A DNA stretch of 64,000 bases from positions 744,001-808,000 of the forward strand of contig NZ_PTJC01000006.1 in NCBI RefSeq assembly GCF_002934605.1. The letters run 5' to 3'. Position numbers and translations under genes: made by a program. This document shows positions 53,839 through 61,602 of this stretch, in pieces. The notes under the pieces were generated by a model. That model had not been told where the DNA came from. It did not search any database and saw nothing but the letters and a program-made list of their open reading frames with translations. The stretch is from Neolewinella xylanilytica (GTDB lineage Bacteria; Bacteroidota; Bacteroidia; Chitinophagales; Saprospiraceae). The number at the start of each line of letters is the position of its first letter. Positions within the stretch are counted from its first letter, which is position 1.

Positions 53839-56800
53839 CTACCGCATTGTTGCTTCGTCGGCGGGCGGGATGATAATCGCCGGCAGTTGTAGCTCGCGGT
53901 AGGTGGCGTTGTATCCGGCAACATCCTCATCGATGATGCGATCCAGCACCTGGCGGTAGTTGCGCCAGTCGGTTTGGAGTTCTTCCAGGCGTTCTTTCGC
54001 GCCCCGGGTCACCACCGGCACCGGCCCGTCGACCCGGCTCTTCAGGCTCATGAACTCGGCGTTCAGGCGGTTCGGGAAGTTGACCACGTCCTGAAAGGTC
54101 TTTTGATTGGGTTGGATCAGGTTTTCTTCCCATGCGGTAATGCGCTGGATGATGTCCTTCCCCTTCCGGACCAGGGCATCCGTACCGGACGTCTCGGCCA
54201 GGTTCTCGTTGAGTGCTTTCACCTGCGCCCGTACCCGGCGGAGGCGCGTGACCGAGCGGTGAATGTCCCGGGCCGCATCCTCGGCATCGGTCAGGATTGC
54301 CTCCTGGGCGGCGAACTCCTGCGCTTTGGCGCCCAGATTCGGGTCGGCCAGGATGTCCACTTTGGTGGTGACCGTATCCGCTGGAGTAGCCAGGCGCAGG
54401 GTATAGGTGCCCGGAGCCACGAGCCCGCCGCGGTAATCGCCCAGGACGAAGATGCCGTCGACCGCGGGCAGCGTTTCGCGGCGCAGGTCCCAGTTGAAGC
54501 GGTTGAAGCCTGCCTGGGTCGGGAGCGCCGTAGGGGCTGGGGGGCCACCGGGCCAGCTCTTCCCTTTTTTCGGTTGGCTGCTGTACTGGCGGATGACCGC
54601 GCCGTTGGCGTTGAGTACCGCTAGGGTCACTTCGGTGGTGTCCATCTCTGTAGGGAGGTAGTAGTCGAAGATGACTCCGCTGGCGACGTTTTGTCCCTCG
54701 CCTGCTTCCATGCCACCGCCGGAGCTGAGGGTATACCGGTACGTGGGCTTCGGCTCGAAGAGGGTCAGATCGTCGGGCATGGTGCCGGCCGTCTGCTGGA
54801 GCGCGCTCAGGTCGTCTAGTACCCAGAAGGCACGGCCGGAGGTGGCCACGATCAGGTCGTTGTCGCGGATGGCCAGGTCCAGGATGGGAACGTCCGGTAA
54901 GTTGAAGCGGGGCTTTTCCCAGCTTTCCCCGCCGTCGAAGGAGAGGTAGAGCCCCCGTTCGCTGCCGGCGTAGAGCAGTTCCGGGCGTTTGGGGTCTTCG
55001 CGGATCACGCGGACGAACTCTTCCTCGCCGAAGCCTTCGCCGATGGACTCCCAGGACTTCCCGTAGTTCGTCGTTTTGTAGGCCTCCGGCGTGAAGTCGT
55101 CGAATTTATAGTTAGTCACCGCGAGGTAGGCTGTCCCTGGATTAGTCGGGGACACCTCGATGGCGTGCACCAGCTTTTCGCCCATATTTTTCGGGGTGAT
55201 CTCCGTCCAGTCGCCGCCCTCATTGCGGGTTACCCAGACGCGGCCGTCGTCGGTGCCCACCCAGAGTTCGCCGGCCTGGTGGGGGCTGGCGATCATGTAC
55301 GTAATGGTGCCGTAGATCTCCCCGCCGGCGCCTTCGTTGGTGAAGGGCGCACCGCCGTCGACCAGCTTGGTGGTATCGTTGCGCGTCAGGTCGGGGCTGA
55401 TCTCGGTCCAGCTGCGGCCCAGGTCGGTGGACTTCAGGACCTTATTCCCGCCATGGTAAAACACGCTCGGGTCCTGGGGGGAGGTCACGATGGGCGCGTT
55501 CCAGTTGAAGCGGTACTTCATTTCCGAGGGGGGGGTAGCGAGGCCGGCGACGGGGGTGGCCATCACGTCGACCTCAGTGCCGGTTTCGGAGTCGTACACC
55601 GAGACGTTGCCCTGGTAGCTACCGCCCATCACGTAGCGCGGGTTCTTCGGGTCGAAGGCCAGGAAGGCACTTTCCCCGCCCGCCGTAGCGTGCCAGTCGG
55701 AGGTGCCGATGCCGCCGCCGCGCGTCCGGCTGACGATGTCGACGGCGGTGTTGTCCTGCTGGCCGCCGTAGATGCGGTAAGGCACCTGCTCGTCGGCGAT
55801 GACCCGGTAGAACTGGGCGGTGGGCTGATTATTCTGCGTGCTCCAGCTCTTGCCGCCGTTAAAGGTGATCGCGGCCCCGCCGTCGTTACCCAGGATCATA
55901 TTGTCCGGATTCTCGGGGTTGATCCAGAGGTCGTGCTGGTCGCCGTGGTTCACGGAGATGGTGGAGAAGGAGGCGCCGCCGTCGATGCTGTGCAGCACGG
56001 GGGCATTGAGTACGTATACTTCGTTCGGGTTGACCGGGTCGGCGAAGATCTCGATGTAGTACCAGGCCCGGGCTACCGTTACGCGGTCGCTGTTCACCTG
56101 CCGCCAGTTTTTGCCGCCGTCGTCGGAGCGGTAGACGCCGCCCTTGTCGCCTTCGGCTTCGATGTTGGCGTAGATGCGGTTCGGCATGGCCGGGCTGACA
56201 GACACGGCCACTTTGCCCAGGGTGTCGGGCAAGCCTTCAGTGAGCCGTTCCCAGTTGTCGCCGCCGTCGGTGGACTTGTAGATGCCGCTGCCCGGTCCGC
56301 CGCTGCGCACCTGCCAGGGGTAGCGGCGGTGGTCCCACATGCCGGCGTAGAGGATGCGGGGGTTGGAGGGGTCCATGCTGAGGTCGGCCGCTCCGGTGGT
56401 GGCGTCGACGTAGAACAGTTTTTCCCAGTTCGCGCCGCCGTCGGTGCTGCGGTAGATGCCGCGGACTTCGCTGTCGCCGTGCACCGCGCCCTGCACGGCT
56501 ACGTAGAGGTGGTCGGGGTCGGAGGGGTGGACGATAATTTCGGAGATGTGGCGGCTGTCTTCCAGTCCGATATGGGTCCAGGTATCGCCGCCGTCGACGG
56601 ATTTATATACCCCGTCGCCGGCCGAGGTCATCACGCCCCGTACGGCGTGCTCGCCGGTACCCGCATAAATGACGTTGGGGTCGCTGGGCGCTATTACCAA
56701 GGCGCCGATGGAACCGGTATTGAGCTGTCCGTCGGAGATGTTGCGCCAGCTCTGCCCCGCATCGTCGCTACGGAAGATGCCGCCGCCCACGCCCCCGAAG

Positions 56801-56988
56801 TAGTAGCGCAGCGGCTGGCCGGGCACGCCGGTGACGGCGTTGGTCCGTCCGCCCCGGTAGGGTCCGATGTTGCGGAATTCGAGGCTTTTGTAGCGTTCGC
56901 TGCGGCTAGTATCGGCCGCCCCCTGCGCCGGGAGCGCCTGGGAGACCAAAAAGCACAGCAAAACGAGCAGGGTAGCGGTTGATTTCAT
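53839..56988 (-). CDS. Secreted BNR/sortilin-type beta-propeller protein
   Basis: 1049 residues. Signal peptide (MKSTATLLVLLCFLVSQALPAQG). Repeated BNR/Asp-box motifs (SDDGGKNWRQV, STDGGANWEKL, SDDAGQSWRNI, STDLGRSWTEI, SFDGGESWEKP) form one or two propellers over residues 25-730, as in VPS10/sialidase-like proteins. A C-terminal region has a beta-sandwich (APGTYTLRL) and a helical tail. No sialidase catalytic Arg triad is evident, so an enzymatic sialidase label would be unsupported. Co-directional with M16 peptidase. Confidence 0.9.
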   Translation of the reverse strand: MKSTATLLVLLCFLVSQALPAQGAADTSRSERYKSLEFRNIGPYRGGRTNAVTGVPGQPLRYYFGGVGGGIFRSDDAGQSWRNISDGQLNTGSIGALVIAPSDPNVIYAGTGEHAVRGVMTSAGDGVYKSVDGGDTWTHIGLEDSRHISEIIVHPSDPDHLYVAVQGAVHGDSEVRGIYRSTDGGANWEKLFYVDATTGAADLSMDPSNPRILYAGMWDHRRYPWQVRSGGPGSGIYKSTDGGDNWERLTEGLPDTLGKVAVSVSPAMPNRIYANIEAEGDKGGVYRSDDGGKNWRQVNSDRVTVARAWYYIEIFADPVNPNEVYVLNAPVLHSIDGGASFSTISVNHGDQHDLWINPENPDNMILGNDGGAAITFNGGKSWSTQNNQPTAQFYRVIADEQVPYRIYGGQQDNTAVDIVSRTRGGGIGTSDWHATAGGESAFLAFDPKNPRYVMGGSYQGNVSVYDSETGTEVDVMATPVAGLATPPSEMKYRFNWNAPIVTSPQDPSVFYHGGNKVLKSTDLGRSWTEISPDLTRNDTTKLVDGGAPFTNEGAGGEIYGTITYMIASPHQAGELWVGTDDGRVWVTRNEGGDWTEITPKNMGEKLVHAIEVSPTNPGTAYLAVTNYKFDDFTPEAYKTTNYGKSWESIGEGFGEEEFVRVIREDPKRPELLYAGSERGLYLSFDGGESWEKPRFNLPDVPILDLAIRDNDLIVATSGRAFWVLDDLSALQQTAGTMPDDLTLFEPKPTYRYTLSSGGGMEAGEGQNVASGVIFDYYLPTEMDTTEVTLAVLNANGAVIRQYSSQPKKGKSWPGGPPAPTALPTQAGFNRFNWDLRRETLPAVDGIFVLGDYRGGLVAPGTYTLRLATPADTVTTKVDILADPNLGAKAQEFAAQEAILTDAEDAARDIHRSVTRLRRVRAQVKALNENLAETSGTDALVRKGKDIIQRITAWEENLIQPNQKTFQDVVNFPNRLNAEFMSLKSRVDGPVPVVTRGAKERLEELQTDWRNYRQVLDRIIDEDVAGYNATYRELQLPAIIIPPADEATMR

Positions 56989-57025
56989 CGTCTCAATTTG
57001 CCAGTAAGATAGTGCGTTGCCTATT

Positions 57026-57044
57026 GCGCCGGGGCGCAGGAGAA
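57026..57044 (-). repeat. Copy of a dispersed CTGCGCnCCGGCGC palindromic element
   Basis: Minus-strand TTCTCCTGCGCCCCGGCGC in the 5' region of the BNR gene. Close variants are at 61544-61564 (before the aldehyde dehydrogenase), 48751-48767 (before DUF885), and, sharing an exact 19-mer with each other, 11927-11945 (before the SlyD-like gene) and 14936-14954 (before M20). Confidence 0.7.
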
Positions 57045-57088
57045 GAGAAATCCGCCATTAGGGGCCGTAGGTATTCCGGTGGTCGTCG

Positions 57089-57619
57089 CTACCGGTTATC
57101 CGCCTTGATGTACGCGTTGAGTTGGCGGTAGTCGAGCTTTCCGTCCACCGACTTCAGGTACTCGTGGATCTGGACGGCCTTCTTGGCCCGGCTTTCCGGC
57201 CGCTTCAGTTTGTCGATCAGGTAGAGCAGTCCGCGCTGTTGGCCCGGCGTGAGCTGATGGAAGACGGTGCGCGCTTCCGGGTCGAGATCCCACAGCTCCC
57301 TGGCTTCTTTGGGTACCGGGATCCCGTATTCGCTATCGTCGGGCCGGAACTCCAGTTGCACTTCATCGCCGACTTCCAGACCGTACTGCTTACAGAGCTG
57401 TTGGTTCACGGTCATAAAATAGCCGCCCTGCCCGTCGTGCATGAGCCCGACGTGGACCTCCCCTTCGTCGTTGATGCGGCAGATGACCCGGTTGGCATTC
57501 TTTTCCCGCGCCAGGATGTCGACGATGGCCGGGGCGGGGATCAGGAATACGGTAGCGTAGACACCGGCGTACTGGGTGCCGTCTTCGGCGCGGGTGAGGG
57601 GCAGGGTAAGCGTGGGCAT
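57089..57619 (-). CDS. DUF1905/YdeI-family protein
   Basis: 176 residues from the ATG at 57619. N-terminal DUF1905-like beta domain (FLIPAPAIVDILA, RVICRIND, MHDGQGGYFMTVNQQLCKQYGLEVGDEVQLEFRPD) followed by the YdeI/OmpD-associated helical tail (LTPGQQRGLLYLIDKLKRPESRAKKAVQIHEYLK). Function unclear; YdeI relatives were linked to peptide resistance. The frame stays open upstream through eight 15-bp repeats, which would add xxRPL pentapeptides. I regard those as non-coding because a plain start lies at Met57619. Confidence 0.85.
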   Translation of the reverse strand: MPTLTLPLTRAEDGTQYAGVYATVFLIPAPAIVDILAREKNANRVICRINDEGEVHVGLMHDGQGGYFMTVNQQLCKQYGLEVGDEVQLEFRPDDSEYGIPVPKEARELWDLDPEARTVFHQLTPGQQRGLLYLIDKLKRPESRAKKAVQIHEYLKSVDGKLDYRQLNAYIKADNR

Positions 57620-57627
57620 GGCCGAAT

Positions 57628-57792
57628 GTAGTGGTCGCGCCGGTATTGGTCGCGCGAGTAGTGGTCGCGCCGCGTTTGGTCCAACCGCTAATGGTCGGAC
57701 GAGTATTGGTCGCGCCACTAGTGGTCGGACGACTAGTCGTCCGACCACTTAGCCTACCGACGAGGGTCTGAAAATTAACCTGGAGTTAACAT
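57628..57792. repeat. 15-bp repeat array, 30-bp palindrome and 45-bp constant block (copy 1)
   Basis: Eight consecutive 15-bp units (type GTAGTGGTCGCGCCG) occupy 57628-57747. The last two form a perfect 30-bp palindrome at 57720-57749, and a 45-bp block follows at 57748-57792. That block ends in TTAAC-CTGGA-GTTAA, a 5-bp inverted repeat. The block recurs at 59836-59880 with 41 of 45 bases identical. Confidence 0.93.
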
Positions 57793-57841
57793 GGGTTAGT
57801 TAAAGTTGCTAGTTAGGTTTACGGCGCGCCAAAGGGGGAGG

Positions 57842-59653
57842 CTACTTCTTAGCCATTCCGGAAGCTTGTTCCATCAGGCCGATCATTTCAGCGCGGTAGC
57901 CTTTGTGGTCCTCCCCGCGGGCCGCACGGGCCCGGGCGATACAGTCGGTGTAGTTCGCCGTGCCCTGGTATTCGCTGTCGCGTAGCAGCATGGCGAACTC
58001 GGCGACGGCAGCGGCCCAGGCCAGGTCATTGGACGGGTTTTCCGGACCGGCGGACACGGGCTGCGTCATCTTTCTGGAATAGCCGCCTTCGGGCGCTTTA
58101 TAGCGGACGCGCAGTTGGCCCAGGTCTCCGGTACCGCGACCGGCGGGAACGATCTCGTAGAGCACGGTCACGCGGTGGCCGGCGCCCATCTCGCCGGCAT
58201 CCTTGGTGTCATCGTCGAAGTCTTCCTCGTCGAGTAGCCGATTCTCGTAGCCGATGAGCCGGTAGGCGGCGACTTGCTTCGGGTCGAATGCCAGCTGGAC
58301 CTTTACATCCTTGGCCACGGTGACCAGCGTGCCGCCGAATTCTTCGATCAGCGTTTTCTTGGCTTCCAGGACGCCGTCGATGTAGGCGTGATTGCCGTTG
58401 CCGCGGTCGGCGAGTTCCTGCATGGTGCCGCCCTGGTAATTGCCACGCCCGAAGCCGAGAACGGTGAGGTAGACGCCGGATTCGCGCTTGCTTTCAATGA
58501 GCTTGACGAGTCCGTTCTGGTCTTGGGTGCCCACGTTGAAGTCACCGTCGGTGGCCAGAATAACCCGGTTGTTTCCGCCCGGAATGAAGTTTTCCAGTGC
58601 AGTCTGGTAGGCCAGCTGGATACCGGCACCACCGGCCGTGCTGCCCCCGGCGCTGAGTTGTTCCAGGGCCTCGCGGATCACGCTGCCCCGGTCGCCCGGG
58701 GTGGGTGGGAGGACAAGACCGGCCGCACCGGCGTAGACGACGATGGACAGCTTATCCTCAGGCCGCAGCTGGTCAACGAGCATCATCAGGCTTTGCTTGA
58801 GGAGGGGGAGTCGGTCGGGGCCCTGCATGCTGCCGGAGACATCGATTAGGAAGACCAGGTTTGCGGGGGGGAATTCCGATCTGGGGAGGTCCCGGGCCCG
58901 GAGCCCGACCCGCAGGAGTCGGTTGTCGGCGTTCCAGGGGCAACGACCTATTTCGGTGGTCAGGGCAATGGGGTCCTGGCCGGTCGGCGCCGGATCGTCG
59001 TAGTTGAAGTAGTTGATCATTTCCTCGCTGCGCACGGCGTCAGCGGGGGGCAGGCTCCCTTCTTTGATGAACCGGCGGACGTTGGCATAGCTGGCCCGGT
59101 CGACGTCGGTGCTGAGCGTGCTGACAGACTGTTCGGAAGCGTTTATCCACCCGTTCTCCTCAATGGCGTTGTACTGCTCAGGCTTACCACGCTCGTAGGG
59201 CGGGTGACCGGATTGGTAAGCGCCTGATAAAGCGACACCGGCGACCTTTCCCTGTATAGAGCCAGAGACATCCCGCCTCCGTTGGACTCCATAGCCGACA
59301 ACCACCACTTCCTCCAGATTGGTGGCGGCCGAAGACAGGCGGATGGTGCCCAGGTCCTCCCCGGGCTTGGCTTTCACGGTCGTGGATTGAAAGCCGGTAT
59401 AGGAAAACTTGAGTTGGACGGTCGGCTTTTCGGAGGTCACCGTAAGGCTGAAGGAGCCGTTAATGTCGGATACGGTCCCGATCGTCGAGCCAACCAGGTG
59501 GACGGCCACCCCGATAAGCGGCAGCCCGTCATCGTCGTCAACTACCGTACCGGTGATCGGGGTAGTGGAAGCGGCGAGCCCTCCGGAAAAGAGCAGGGCA
59601 AAAAGGGAAAGTAGGAAGACGGGTAGTTTTTTCACGGCGGTGTGGTTTTTCAT
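57842..59653 (-). CDS. vWA-domain protein with SusC-like N-terminus
   Basis: 603 residues from the ATG at 59653, the start that yields a signal peptide (KKLPVFLLSLFALLFSGGLAAS). Residues 25-110 are a carboxypeptidase-like domain. Then comes a short piece resembling the start of a SusC/TonB plug (EEVVVVGYGVQRRRDVSGSIQGKVAGV) that stops before a full plug. Then a YfbK-type vWA module: N-terminal domain (STDVDRASYANVRRFIKEGSLPPADAVRSEEMINYF), MIDAS in FLIDVSGSMQGP, and C-terminal domain. Predicted to bind divalent metal and partner proteins outside the cytoplasm. Flanked by direct repeats. Confidence 0.9.
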   Translation of the reverse strand: MKNHTAVKKLPVFLLSLFALLFSGGLAASTTPITGTVVDDDDGLPLIGVAVHLVGSTIGTVSDINGSFSLTVTSEKPTVQLKFSYTGFQSTTVKAKPGEDLGTIRLSSAATNLEEVVVVGYGVQRRRDVSGSIQGKVAGVALSGAYQSGHPPYERGKPEQYNAIEENGWINASEQSVSTLSTDVDRASYANVRRFIKEGSLPPADAVRSEEMINYFNYDDPAPTGQDPIALTTEIGRCPWNADNRLLRVGLRARDLPRSEFPPANLVFLIDVSGSMQGPDRLPLLKQSLMMLVDQLRPEDKLSIVVYAGAAGLVLPPTPGDRGSVIREALEQLSAGGSTAGGAGIQLAYQTALENFIPGGNNRVILATDGDFNVGTQDQNGLVKLIESKRESGVYLTVLGFGRGNYQGGTMQELADRGNGNHAYIDGVLEAKKTLIEEFGGTLVTVAKDVKVQLAFDPKQVAAYRLIGYENRLLDEEDFDDDTKDAGEMGAGHRVTVLYEIVPAGRGTGDLGQLRVRYKAPEGGYSRKMTQPVSAGPENPSNDLAWAAAVAEFAMLLRDSEYQGTANYTDCIARARAARGEDHKGYRAEMIGLMEQASGMAKK

Positions 59654-59775
59654 ATGGATGCACGCCGCCGACGAATTGCATAGGCCCACCACCTGATTTT
59701 CTTGATTCGCCATTGCTATTGCCTGTTGGCCATGGACCATCCGTGCTCACTGATGTTGGGGGTATCGGCGCGGCA

Positions 59776-59880
59776 GAAGTGGTCGCGCGGGTAGTGGTCG
59801 CGCCGCTAGTCGTCGGGCGACTAGTCGTCCGACGACTTAGCGTACCGACGAGGGTGAAAAAATTAACCTGGAGTTAACAT
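59776..59880. repeat. 15-bp repeat array, palindrome and 45-bp constant block (copy 2)
   Basis: Four 15-bp units (59776-59835). The last two form a 30-bp palindrome at 59808-59837 with one G-T mismatch. The 45-bp block is at 59836-59880. Same orientation as copy 1, in the divergent gap between the vWA and DUF6155 genes. Confidence 0.92.
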
Positions 59881-59950
59881 TGGAGGACGATGGGACCGAT
59901 GGCCACGTCGAAAAATGGCCGCCATTCTGCGCCAGAGTACCTTCGCGAGT

Positions 59951-60460
59951 ATGAAACGCGATTTCAATAAGTACGTCAATCACCTGGAAGAGGAGGAGCT
60001 TCGCAACGAATTGCAGCGCCTGTACGCCCGCTTCCCGGTGCTGAAGGAGTACTACCAGATGGAACTCGGCGATGCCAAACGGGTAGTCGACAAGTACAAG
60101 GCGAATTTGCGCAAGTCCTTCTTTCCGGCGCGGGGGCGGGGAAAACGGGGCCGGTCGCAGTCGCGGAAGATCATCAAGAAATTCGCCGAGATCAGCATCC
60201 ATCCGAAGGACTTGGTCGAGTTGCACTTCTACCGCGCCGAACTGATGGCCGAATACATCGCCGCCCGCCGCATCGATAGCGAGGCCTACCACGATAGTAC
60301 GGTGAAGGCCTTTGCCGACGCGGCGGCCATGGCCGAAGCGGAGGTCCTGCTGGAGTATTTCGCCGACGGAGCCCGTCAACTGGCCGAGCTGTTCGAGCAA
60401 CAGCGGCGTAATCGTCACTACAGTTTCCGCCCTACTTTCCGCCGGTACTGGGGAGACTGA
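59951..60460 (+). CDS. DUF6155 protein
   Basis: 169 residues from the ATG at 59951; an in-frame ATG at 59915 would add 12 residues. Helical, charged protein: MKRDFNKYVNHLEEEELRNELQRLYARFPVLKEYYQMELG, then a basic stretch (RGRGKRGRSQSRKIIKKFAEI), then HPKDLVELHFYRAELMAEYI. Matches the small DUF6155 family of Bacteroidota, unknown function. Its 3' end overlaps the AraC gene's 3' end by 29 nt on opposite strands. Confidence 0.75.
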   Translation: MKRDFNKYVNHLEEEELRNELQRLYARFPVLKEYYQMELGDAKRVVDKYKANLRKSFFPARGRGKRGRSQSRKIIKKFAEISIHPKDLVELHFYRAELMAEYIAARRIDSEAYHDSTVKAFADAAAMAEAEVLLEYFADGARQLAELFEQQRRNRHYSFRPTFRRYWGD

Positions 60461-61361
60461 GCACGACCTGCTCCTCCTGGTACGCACCCGGACTGCGGCC
60501 GAACTGCTCGCCGAAACTGCGGGTGAAGTAGCTCACGCTGTTGAAACCACAGCGGAGGGCCACCTCGCGGATGCTGCGATCGGGGTCGAGCAGGAGGCTG
60601 GCGGCGAGTTTGAGTCGTTCGCGATTGATGAATTCCACGGGGGAGCAGTCCAGTTCGTTGCGGAAGGCGCGGTAAAAGCCCGATTCGCTCATACAGGCAA
60701 TGCGGCTGAGCTGGGCTACGGTAAGTTTCTCGTCGAGGTGATTACGGACGTAGGTGATCACGGCGGCCAGCGGGCTGCGGGTGGCCCGGTCCGTTGCCGT
60801 ACGCAGGTGATACTGCCGGGATTCCGTCTGCATAATCCGGATCAGTAATTCGCGCAGGTGCATCCGGACAAATAGGTCCTTATTGGGGTGATCCTCGGCG
60901 CAGAGAAACACCAGCCGTTGCAGCAGCTGCGTGATAGCCGGTTGCTGGGTGAAGTGGACATTGTAGTCGGAAGCCGTCCATTCCGCCCCGTCGGTGCGGG
61001 GGCGTCGGTCGTTCATCATCTGAACGACCTGGTTCACCTCGGCCTCGTCAATGGCGAGCGCCAAACATTTAGTGGGCTGCCGCTCGGTAGCATCGGGGAA
61101 GTCGATGCGCATGCGCTCCCGGGCGGGCAGCAGGATTGACTCGCCGGGGAGGAAGGCAAAGCCGGGGTCCTCCCGTAGGTGCATGATCTTGCGGCCCCGG
61201 ATCATACTGGCCAGGACGGGCTGGTCGAACTGCAGGTGAACGGCTTCGGCTACCTGGTGGGTCTCGAAGAGATTCAGCTCCAGGGCGTCCAGGCAGTAGG
61301 TCGTCCGGTTTTCTACCAGCGTTTGTAGATCGGTTCCGCGCAGGTGATCGGCGTTCAGCAT
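60432..61361 (-). CDS. AraC-family transcriptional regulator of the aldehyde dehydrogenase
   Basis: 309 residues. N-terminal AraC-type effector domain (about 20-190) and C-terminal double HTH from about residue 200 (LTVAQLSRIACMSESGFYRAFRNELDCSPVEFINRERLKLAASLLL; SIREVALRCGFNSVSYFTRSFGEQFGRSPGAYQ), with both recognition helices intact. Divergent from the aldehyde dehydrogenase gene, the typical position of a local activator, with direct TGCA repeats in the shared gap. Effector probably the aldehyde or alcohol substrate (inference). Confidence 0.93.
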   Translation of the reverse strand: MLNADHLRGTDLQTLVENRTTYCLDALELNLFETHQVAEAVHLQFDQPVLASMIRGRKIMHLREDPGFAFLPGESILLPARERMRIDFPDATERQPTKCLALAIDEAEVNQVVQMMNDRRPRTDGAEWTASDYNVHFTQQPAITQLLQRLVFLCAEDHPNKDLFVRMHLRELLIRIMQTESRQYHLRTATDRATRSPLAAVITYVRNHLDEKLTVAQLSRIACMSESGFYRAFRNELDCSPVEFINRERLKLAASLLLDPDRSIREVALRCGFNSVSYFTRSFGEQFGRSPGAYQEEQVVLSLPSTGGK

Positions 61362-61454
61362 GCTTCAAGAATACGGAATTATTACTATTGGTTGAAGCTA
61401 TAAGCGTAATATGATTGTGGTGTAAGTGGGTAATGAAGTAGGATTGTAGCATTA

Positions 61455-61480
61455 TGCAATGCTTTTGCAGGATCGTGCAA
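61455..61480 (+). promoter_or_regulatory. Direct TGCA repeats, putative AraC operator
   Basis: TGCAA at 61455-61459, TGCAG at 61466-61470 and TGCAA at 61476-61480 are spaced 11 and 10 bp, so they face the same side of the helix. They lie in the 241-bp gap between the AraC regulator and the aldehyde dehydrogenase gene, 123-148 nt before the latter's ATG. AraC proteins bind such half-site repeats in tandem. Confidence 0.45.
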
Positions 61481-61602
61481 GACTTTCCGGGAAGGGGTGG
61501 ATACATTAGCTATTCATCACCCCGGGGGTTTGCCTGAATCGCATTCTCCTGCGCTCCGGCGCCCAAAAATCCGGGGGTCACCTGTAAAACTTAGCATCGA
61601 TC

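Noticed and set aside
55165-56982. 605-codon open frame on the plus strand
   Set aside because: Antisense to the BNR propeller gene; repetitive Val/Gly/Asp-rich composition is the complement of the Asp-box repeats.
53839-56988. Sialidase / glycosyl hydrolase
   Set aside because: Asp-box repeats alone do not show enzymatic activity, and the catalytic Arg triad was not found.
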